Assembly: GCA_031254715.1 (NCBI GenBank)
Contig: JAIRTY010000546.1
Location: 1-6,380, forward strand
From: Nocardiopsaceae bacterium
GTDB taxonomy: Bacteria; Actinomycetota; Actinomycetes; Streptosporangiales; Streptosporangiaceae
Length of the DNA stretch: 6,380 nucleotides
Direction: 5' to 3'
Positions within the stretch are counted from its first letter, which is position 1, and each line of letters begins with the position of its first letter. Positions 1 through 5,100 of the stretch are shown piece by piece. The notes below the pieces were generated by a model. The model was not told the DNA's origin. It did no database searches and saw only the letters and a program-made list of their open reading frames with translations. The position numbers and the translations under genes are program-made.

Positions 1-23
1 TCCGCCAGTCCACAGGCCCAGCT

Positions 24-55
24 CCTGCCGCCGAGGCACCGGATGCCCCGGCAGG
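24..55 (+). terminator. Nested hairpin, possible terminator or leader structure
   Basis: CCTGCCG (24-30) is exactly complementary to CGGCAGG (49-55). Inside that 7-bp stem, GGCA (35-38) pairs with TGCC (44-47) around a 5-nt loop, leaving a 4-nt versus 1-nt internal bulge. No T tract follows, so it is not a classical intrinsic terminator, although U-poor hairpins are often proposed as terminators in high-GC Gram-positives. A second CGGCAGG copy at 97-103 could compete for the 24-30 arm. Short stems are common by chance in GC-rich DNA, so the functional call is weak. Confidence 0.25.
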
Positions 56-114
56 CAGAACGACGTCAATGAAGCACGTGCCGTACTCAACCCAAACGGC
101 AGGAAGAAAGCAGC

Positions 115-128
115 GCCAGCAGGCTGGC
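115..128. promoter_or_regulatory. Short palindrome upstream of the operon, possible operator
   Basis: GCCAGC (115-120) and GCTGGC (123-128) form a perfect inverted repeat with a 2-nt spacer, ending 32 nt before the start codon of the binding-protein gene. The position and two-fold symmetry would suit a dimeric repressor of the LacI or GntR type, which commonly controls sugar-uptake operons. It does not match a consensus I can name, no regulator gene is in the window, and 6-bp arms occur often by chance. Confidence 0.18.
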
Positions 129-147
129 ATCCGCCGACGGGCAGAAA

Positions 148-154
148 AAGGGAG
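148..154 (+). promoter_or_regulatory. Ribosome binding site of the binding-protein gene
   Basis: AAGGGAG lies 6 nt before the ATG at 161, a near-ideal Shine-Dalgarno element and spacing. It supports this start, which also gives an intact lipoprotein leader. Confidence 0.75.
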
Positions 155-160
155 TAACTA

Positions 161-1372
161 ATGCTAAAGCACTTCAGAGGGTTCGCGGCAGCCGGGGCGG
201 TGGTCGCGGTCATGATGATCGCCGCGGGCTGCGGAAGCTCGAGTGGGGGCCCGCCGCCAAGCGCGAACAAGCTGGCACTGCCGTCATCACCGGTGACTCT
301 GAACCTTGTGGACGTCGCGGGCGATACGCAGGTTGCCCAGCCGATGATCAATGCCTATATCAAGGCCCACCCCAAGTATCTGTCCAAGGTGAACTTCGAG
401 ACCGGGGACGCAACCGAGATCGTCAGCAAGCTGAAGGCTCAGCAAGCTGCGGGTGTCTCACAAATTGACATCGTCCTGACGGGAAATGACGCGCTTGGAC
501 TCGGCGTCAACCAGGGCGTCTTCCAGAAACTGTACCCGACCTATAAGAAGCAGCTGGGTTCCAGCATTGCAAACTACCAGCCGGGCGCAATGAAGCTGTT
601 CCAGATGACGCAGGGCTACGCCACGGTGAACGACTTCGGAGATTACGGGCCGCTGCTTGAGTATCTCCCGAAGAATGTGTCAAACCCGCCGACCACGCCA
701 GCGGAGCTGCTTGCCTGGGCTAAGCAGCATCCGGGCCAATTCATGTACGCCGACCCCGCCAACTCAGGGCCGGGCCGCGCACTCGTCCAAGGTCTGCCCT
801 ACATCCTCGGGGACAGCAACCCGCGTGATCCCATCCACGGCTGGAACAAGACCTGGGCCTACCTGCAACAGCTCGGGAAGTACATCGCCTTCTACCCATC
901 GGGCACGACGGACACCATGACGGAGCTGGCCAACGGCTCGAGGAAGCTCATCGCGAGCACCGCAGGGTGGGATATCAACGCCCGGGCCATCAGCACGGTC
1001 CCCAAGGACGCCCAGATCTCCGCGTTCGGCCACACCTCGTGGATCATGGACTCAAGTTATGTCGCAGTGCCCAAGGGAATCTCGGCCAGCCACCTCGCCG
1101 TCGTCCTCGACCTCATCAAGTGGATGCTCTCCCCCACGCAACAGGCCAAGGCATACGACACGGGATACATGTACCCGGGTCCTGCCGTCAAAGGCGCGAC
1201 CCTCAACATGGCGCCAAAGGCGGACCAGAACGTGATCCATCAATTCGGCCGTGCCGAATATCAGACGCTTCTGCCGAAATACCCGGCGGTGCCGCCGCTG
1301 ACCAACAAGGCCTTGGCAGCGATGTTCAGCAAGTGGGACCACGTCATCGGCGGAAAGAAGCTGAAGAGCTGA
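161..1372 (+). CDS. ABC transporter extracellular solute-binding lipoprotein
   Basis: This is the receptor of the ABC importer encoded just downstream. It would be anchored outside the membrane and deliver substrate to the two permeases. The 403-residue product starts with a basic n-region (K3, H4, R6), a hydrophobic core to about residue 20 and a lipobox ending AAGC with the modified Cys at 24, followed by a Ser/Gly/Pro linker. The mature part (about 45-400) has the look of a periplasmic-binding-protein type II fold: an N-terminal beta strand near 46-52, an SQIDIVLTG strand near 100-108, and a conserved-looking stretch at 198-222 (ADPANSGPGRA...GLPYILGDSNP) that I recall from one family of binding proteins paired with polyamine/iron/phosphonate-type transporters. 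The start is backed by the AAGGGAG site. The stop is 12 nt before the ATPase gene. The ligand cannot be read from sequence; the enzymes downstream suggest a sugar acid or amino-sugar compound, which is inference. Confidence 0.9.
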   Translation: MLKHFRGFAAAGAVVAVMMIAAGCGSSSGGPPPSANKLALPSSPVTLNLVDVAGDTQVAQPMINAYIKAHPKYLSKVNFETGDATEIVSKLKAQQAAGVSQIDIVLTGNDALGLGVNQGVFQKLYPTYKKQLGSSIANYQPGAMKLFQMTQGYATVNDFGDYGPLLEYLPKNVSNPPTTPAELLAWAKQHPGQFMYADPANSGPGRALVQGLPYILGDSNPRDPIHGWNKTWAYLQQLGKYIAFYPSGTTDTMTELANGSRKLIASTAGWDINARAISTVPKDAQISAFGHTSWIMDSSYVAVPKGISASHLAVVLDLIKWMLSPTQQAKAYDTGYMYPGPAVKGATLNMAPKADQNVIHQFGRAEYQTLLPKYPAVPPLTNKALAAMFSKWDHVIGGKKLKS

Positions 1373-1384
1373 GGTCTGCAAGCC

Positions 1385-2494
1385 ATGAATGACAGGTTCA
1401 GCCAGCTGCGGCTGGAGGGAGTCAGCCGGGCGTACGGAAGCACGGTGGCGCTTGCGAACATGAATCTGACTGTGGGCAACGGAGAGTTCGTTGCGCTCCT
1501 CGGGCCGTCCGGCTGCGGCAAGACCACTGCTCTCAACTGCCTAGCCGGACTCCTCCCGCTGACCTCGGGCACGATCACCATGGACGATCGGCGAATCGAT
1601 CTCCTGCCGCCCGAGCGCCGGGGATTCGGAATGGTCTTTCAGAACTATGCCCTCTTCCCGCACCTGAGCGTTTACCGCAACGTAGCCTTCGGGCTGCAGA
1701 TGCGTAAGGTGCGCCGGGCAGAGGTCCGCAGGCGCGTCTCGGCCACGCTTGAGCTGGTACAACTCGCGGACCACGCTGGCAAGCGGCCAGGGCAGCTCTC
1801 GGGCGGGCAGCAGCAGCGAGTAGCGATCGCCCGGGCGGTGGTCGTTGAGCCACAACTGGTGCTCATGGACGAGCCGCTCTCCAATCTGGACGCGAAGCTG
1901 CGCCGTGACATGAGGGTCGAGTTGCGCAGGCTTCATCGCGAGCTGGGCCTGACCACCATCTACGTGACCCACGACCAAGAGGAGGCGCTGTCGCTGGTAG
2001 ACCGGCTCGTTGTGCTGCGCGACGGGCAGATCCAGCAGGTAGGAAGCCCTGAGGAGGTGTACCGAAGGCCGGCCAACGCGTTCGTCGCCGGTTTCATGGG
2101 TTACCGCAACATGCTGCCGATGACCGCTACGCCGGCGGAGGCCGCGGGTGGCGAGCTGCGGCTCTCAGGTCTCGGGCTCAGTCTGACCGGCCTGGGACAT
2201 GTTCAGGGGCCGGTCATCGCAGCGATCCGCCCCGATGACATCGACCTCGGGGAACGTGACGGCAACTGCATCGAAGGAGTGGTCGAGGAAGCCCAATTCG
2301 AAGGGCGGGAGTACGAGTTGCTGGTGCGGACCGCCGCTGAGACCGTGCTGCACGTTCGTACCCATAGGCACACGACACTGGGCGAGCGTGTCCGGCTAGG
2401 GATCGCCCGTGACCGCATCATGGTGTATCCCGCAGGTCCGGACGAGTCACCAGAGCAGGACTCCGCTGAGCCGCTGCCGGTGCAGGCACCGTGA
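1385..2494 (+). CDS. ABC transporter ATP-binding protein (PotA/FbpC/PhnT-like)
   Basis: Cytoplasmic ATPase that would power the importer as a homodimer under the two permeases. All nucleotide-binding motifs are present in its 369 residues: Walker A GPSGCGKTT (40-48), Q-loop Gln86 in VFQNYALFPH, signature LSGGQQQR (138-145), Walker B VLMDEP (159-164) with catalytic Glu163, D-loop SNLDA (166-170) and switch His196 in YVTHDQEEA. A C-terminal TOBE-like regulatory domain spans roughly 240-348 and includes AAIRPDDIDLGE. This domain order and length fit the polyamine/iron/2-aminoethylphosphonate/opine group of importers; sugar-type MsmK/MalK ATPases are similar and cannot be excluded by sequence alone. 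The last 20 or so residues are acidic and Pro-rich, probably disordered. The ATG follows the previous stop by 12 nt, with GAGG at 1371-1374 as a weak ribosome site. Confidence 0.95.
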   Translation: MNDRFSQLRLEGVSRAYGSTVALANMNLTVGNGEFVALLGPSGCGKTTALNCLAGLLPLTSGTITMDDRRIDLLPPERRGFGMVFQNYALFPHLSVYRNVAFGLQMRKVRRAEVRRRVSATLELVQLADHAGKRPGQLSGGQQQRVAIARAVVVEPQLVLMDEPLSNLDAKLRRDMRVELRRLHRELGLTTIYVTHDQEEALSLVDRLVVLRDGQIQQVGSPEEVYRRPANAFVAGFMGYRNMLPMTATPAEAAGGELRLSGLGLSLTGLGHVQGPVIAAIRPDDIDLGERDGNCIEGVVEEAQFEGREYELLVRTAAETVLHVRTHRHTTLGERVRLGIARDRIMVYPAGPDESPEQDSAEPLPVQAP

Positions 2495-2498
2495 CGCT

Positions 2499-3425
2499 AT
2501 GACACTCTCCGAAACACCAGTCGCCAGCGAAGCCATAGCAGGGCCGGAACGCCGGTCCCTCCGGCACCGGCTAGCAGATCGAGGCGTGGACCGGCTGCTC
2601 CTGCTGAGCCTGCCAGCCTCACTGTTCGTGCTGGTGTTTTTCATCTATCCGTCGATCTACGGGGTTGTTCTTTCCTTCCGGCCTCTGAAACCGGTCGGGG
2701 CCTTCGGGAACTACACTCACTTCTTCGGCGACCCCTTCCTGCGTGGGAGCATCGTCAACACCTTTCGCATCGCCCTCCCGGCTGCGATCTTCAACGTCCT
2801 CGCTGCCATCCCGCTCGCGGTCGTCATGCGGGGAGCCGTCAAGGGCCAGCGGATAATCAACACCATCCTCGTGATCCCCATCAGCCTGGGGACGGTCCTG
2901 GTAGCAGATGGCTTGCTGAACTATCTGGGCCCGAACGGCTGGTTCAACCGCGTCTTGATGGCAGCCGGTCTCATTGGTCACCCGCTCCAACTGCTGCATA
3001 ACCAGTGGGGAGTCATGCTCTCGCTGGTCATCACCGGGTTTCCCTTCGCATTCTTGCTCACGCTTTCATACATCTCGGGGATAGACCCGAAGATGGAATC
3101 GGCGGCCGCGACCCTGGGAGCAGGGCCGTGGCGGCAGTTCTGGCACGTCACCTTGCCGTTGCTGGTCCCTGGCCTGGCGATCACCTTCTGCCTGAGCTTC
3201 GTCCTGGCGTTCTCGGTATTCCCGTCCGCGACCATGCTAGGTAACCCGAACGGCGACTCGCACGTGCTCGCCGTTGCCGCGGCGAATACAGCATTTCAGC
3301 AGTACGACTTCCCCATGGCATCAACAATTTCTGTCATCGCCGCGGCTATCGAGCTCCTGGTGATCGGTGCGGTGCTCGGGCTCCGCTCCCGGTTCTACGC
3401 CGGCACGACCACAGGAAAGGGCTAG
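2499..3425 (+). CDS. ABC transporter permease, first subunit (PotB-like)
   Basis: One of two inner-membrane subunits forming the translocation channel. The 308-residue protein has a hydrophilic, charged N-terminus (1-30) and about six hydrophobic segments near 33-56, 90-112, 120-142, 172-193, 222-245 and 273-295. The cytoplasmic coupling (EAA) loop is clear: E200-S-A-A-A-T-L-G208 followed by VTLP at 217-220, the element that contacts the ATPase. Size and topology match permeases of the polyamine/opine/phosphonate class. I chose the ATG at 2499, 4 nt after the ATPase stop; the same frame is open upstream to an ATG at 2409, but that would overlap the ATPase gene by 86 nt and add 30 residues of poor composition. 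No strong Shine-Dalgarno precedes 2499, so translation is probably coupled to the ATPase gene. Confidence 0.92.
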   Translation: MTLSETPVASEAIAGPERRSLRHRLADRGVDRLLLLSLPASLFVLVFFIYPSIYGVVLSFRPLKPVGAFGNYTHFFGDPFLRGSIVNTFRIALPAAIFNVLAAIPLAVVMRGAVKGQRIINTILVIPISLGTVLVADGLLNYLGPNGWFNRVLMAAGLIGHPLQLLHNQWGVMLSLVITGFPFAFLLTLSYISGIDPKMESAAATLGAGPWRQFWHVTLPLLVPGLAITFCLSFVLAFSVFPSATMLGNPNGDSHVLAVAAANTAFQQYDFPMASTISVIAAAIELLVIGAVLGLRSRFYAGTTTGKG

Positions 3426-3427
3426 GC

Positions 3428-4288
3428 ATGTCAACCCTTCAAGGTGCCGGCGTGCATGGAGCAGCGTCATGGCGCATAACCCGCATCCTCTCCCTGCGCT
3501 GGATTGTGTGGGGCGCCGCTGCAATCTTTTTCCTGAATCTCCTCGGCGTCATTGCCGTCGTAATAGCGAACTCGTTCGCGACGCACTGGTTCGGCAGCTG
3601 GCTTCCCGCCGGCTGGACACTGAAGTATTACGCCCAATCCTGGCAGAACTACCAGCTGTCTGGGATTCTTGTCGTCACGCTTCAAGTCGCCTTCGCGGCG
3701 GTTATCGTGTCCCTGCTGATAGGGACGCCGGCAGCCTACGCCCTGGCGCGGAGGAACTTCCCGGGGAAACGGCTCATGATGCTAGCTTTCTTGCTGCCCA
3801 TCATGGTGCCGCCCATCACGTACGGAATCCCGCTGGCGACGTTGCTCTACAAACTGCACCTCGGTGGCACGCTCACCGGTGTCGTGATAGCAAACCTCGT
3901 GCCACCCGTTCCCTTCGTGATCCTGGTGATGACGCCCTTCATCGAACAGATAGACCCACGCATCGAAGCGGCAGCAAGAATGTGCGGCGCTAAGACGTGG
4001 CAGGTATTTCTCAGGGTGCTGGCACCGCTCCTGGTGCCCGGCCTCCTAGCGGCCGCGCTGCTGGTCCTGATCCAAACGGTGGCGCTCTTCGAGCTCACCT
4101 TCCTGGTCTCTGGCCCGGGGAGCCAGACACTGGTTGTCGCCCTCTACTACGCGGTATTCGCTTCCGGTATACGACCGGCTCAGGCGATCAGCGCTATGGC
4201 GGTCATTTACATGCTGACCACCTTGGTCGTCCTGGTGGTCACCCTTCGCTACGTGAGGCCGACGCAAATGGTCGGCACCGTGCGCTAA
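3428..4288 (+). CDS. ABC transporter permease, second subunit (PotC-like)
   Basis: Second, non-identical membrane subunit, expected to pair with the preceding permease. The 286-residue protein has about six hydrophobic segments near 24-48, 78-100, 115-137, 147-168, 202-224 and 255-274. The EAA loop reads E180-A-A-A-R-M-C-G187 with LAPLLVPG following at 198-205. IDPRIEAAARMCG resembles the IDPKMESAAATLG of its partner, as expected for paralogous permeases. The start is well supported: AGGAAAGG at 3413-3420 lies inside the end of the previous gene, 7 nt before the ATG, and the ATG is only 2 nt past the preceding stop. After its stop there is a 32-nt gap to the enzyme gene, the longest in the operon. 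Confidence 0.92.
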   Translation: MSTLQGAGVHGAASWRITRILSLRWIVWGAAAIFFLNLLGVIAVVIANSFATHWFGSWLPAGWTLKYYAQSWQNYQLSGILVVTLQVAFAAVIVSLLIGTPAAYALARRNFPGKRLMMLAFLLPIMVPPITYGIPLATLLYKLHLGGTLTGVVIANLVPPVPFVILVMTPFIEQIDPRIEAAARMCGAKTWQVFLRVLAPLLVPGLLAAALLVLIQTVALFELTFLVSGPGSQTLVVALYYAVFASGIRPAQAISAMAVIYMLTTLVVLVVTLRYVRPTQMVGTVR

Positions 4289-4305
4289 CATCACCCACCA
4301 CTTAC

Positions 4306-4312
4306 AGAGGAG
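4306..4312 (+). promoter_or_regulatory. Ribosome binding site deciding the NagB-like start
   Basis: AGAGGAG is a strong Shine-Dalgarno element 8 nt before the ATG at 4321. It decides the start, because the same frame stays open about 320 nt further upstream, through the end of the second permease gene. Confidence 0.8.
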
Positions 4313-4320
4313 TCCAAGAC

Positions 4321-5094
4321 ATGGATACTAGGCCGTTCGGCTCTGCTCACGTTGCCACGTTCAGCTCCACGGACGCGCTGGGCTCTGCGGCGGCTCAGGA
4401 CTTCGCCGACGCTGTTGACGCCGAGTTGGCCGCTGCCGATGAGGTAACCGTAATTCTTGCGACGGGGAATTCCCAGCTGAGCTTCGTTGATGCACTCCAT
4501 GCTCATCCGGAGATCGACTGGTCGCGTATCCGCGTGTTGCATATGGATGAGTATCTGGGCATGCATCCCGATCATCCGGCGAGCTTTCGGCTGTGGATGC
4601 AGAACCGAATCGCTGAGCCGTTCGCACCAAAGGCCTTCTATGGAATGCGTGGCGACCATGAACCGGTTGCAGAGGAGGTCGACCGCTATGCCGATCTCAT
4701 CCGCCAGTTGTCGCCGGCGATCTGCGTAATGGGAATTGGTGAGAACGGTCATCTAGCGTTCAATGACCCGCCGGCTGACTTCGATACCCGTGACCTGGTG
4801 CGGATCGTGGAGCTCGACGAGAAGTGCCGGGTCCAGCAGGTCAACGAAGGACACTTTGATTCGCTGGGAGACGTTCCGCCGCGCGCGTTGTCGCTGACAG
4901 TGCACGCGCTGACTCAGCCCGGCACGGTGCTGGTCCTCGTTCCGGAGGCACGCAAGGCCGAGGCTGTGCACGCAGCGCTCGAGGGACCCGTGACGCCGGA
5001 CTGCCCCGCGTCGATTCTGCGGACCAAGAGCAACGTGCGCATCTTTCTGGATCATGAGTCCTCGTCGCTGCTTTCGGACCGTAACGCGAAGTAG
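4321..5094 (+). CDS. NagB-like glucosamine-6-phosphate deaminase/isomerase family enzyme
   Basis: Predicted cytoplasmic enzyme of the NagB/6-phosphogluconolactonase fold. NagB converts glucosamine 6-phosphate to fructose 6-phosphate and ammonia. The 257-residue product matches NagB in length (E. coli about 266) and motif order: substrate-phosphate loop LATGNSQ (46-52), catalytic-base motif HMDEYLG (74-80; Asp76 aligns with E. coli Asp72), and GIGENGHLAFNDPP (138-151), where His144 aligns with ring-opening His143. Two ring-opening neighbours differ from E. coli: Asn142 for Asp141 and Asp149 for Glu148. The phosphate loop GNSQ also differs from the usual G-S/G-T-P. These changes resemble, from memory, a divergent NagB-like clade in Actinobacteria and Planctomycetes, so the family is secure but the substrate is not; a galactosamine 6-phosphate or other amino-sugar substrate is possible. 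No C-terminal extension is seen. The next gene starts 6 nt after the stop. Confidence 0.85.
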   Translation: MDTRPFGSAHVATFSSTDALGSAAAQDFADAVDAELAAADEVTVILATGNSQLSFVDALHAHPEIDWSRIRVLHMDEYLGMHPDHPASFRLWMQNRIAEPFAPKAFYGMRGDHEPVAEEVDRYADLIRQLSPAICVMGIGENGHLAFNDPPADFDTRDLVRIVELDEKCRVQQVNEGHFDSLGDVPPRALSLTVHALTQPGTVLVLVPEARKAEAVHAALEGPVTPDCPASILRTKSNVRIFLDHESSSLLSDRNAK

Positions 5095-5100
5095 CACTCG

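Larger units (their letters stand above)
1..160. other. Leader / upstream intergenic region
   Basis: No recognisable gene lies here. Forward frame 1 closes with TGA at 70-72, frame 2 closes with TAA at 155-157, and frame 3 is open from the window edge to a TAA at 159-161 that overlaps the next start codon by one base. The frame-3 peptide is Ala/Pro/Arg/Gln-rich and resembles no domain I know; it could be a disordered C-terminal tail of an upstream gene or chance. The region holds a nested inverted repeat (24-55), a short palindrome (115-128) and the ribosome binding site of the binding-protein gene. I see no confident -35/-10 promoter pair. The hairpin and lack of clear coding character favour an intergenic leader. 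Confidence 0.5.

Noticed and set aside
2184..2216. 9-bp inverted repeat TGACCGGCC / GGCCGGTCA within the ATPase gene
   Set aside because: About one such hairpin is expected by chance in a GC-rich window of this length, and it is mid-gene with no T tract.
2409..2498. Earlier ATG for the first permease
   Set aside because: It would overlap the ATPase gene by 86 nt and add a Cys/Arg/Ser-rich stretch not typical of permease N-termini; the ATG at 2499 fits the operon spacing.
3367..3993. Plus-strand open frame of 208 codons in another phase
   Set aside because: It overlaps both permeases; its composition is Arg/His/Pro-rich and lacks membrane segments, so it is a shadow.
3997..4320. Upstream in-frame extension of the NagB-like gene, giving a 365-residue product
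   Set aside because: It would overlap the end of the second permease in another frame, has Gly/Pro/Arg-rich shadow composition, and NagB length plus the AGAGGAG site fix the start at 4321.
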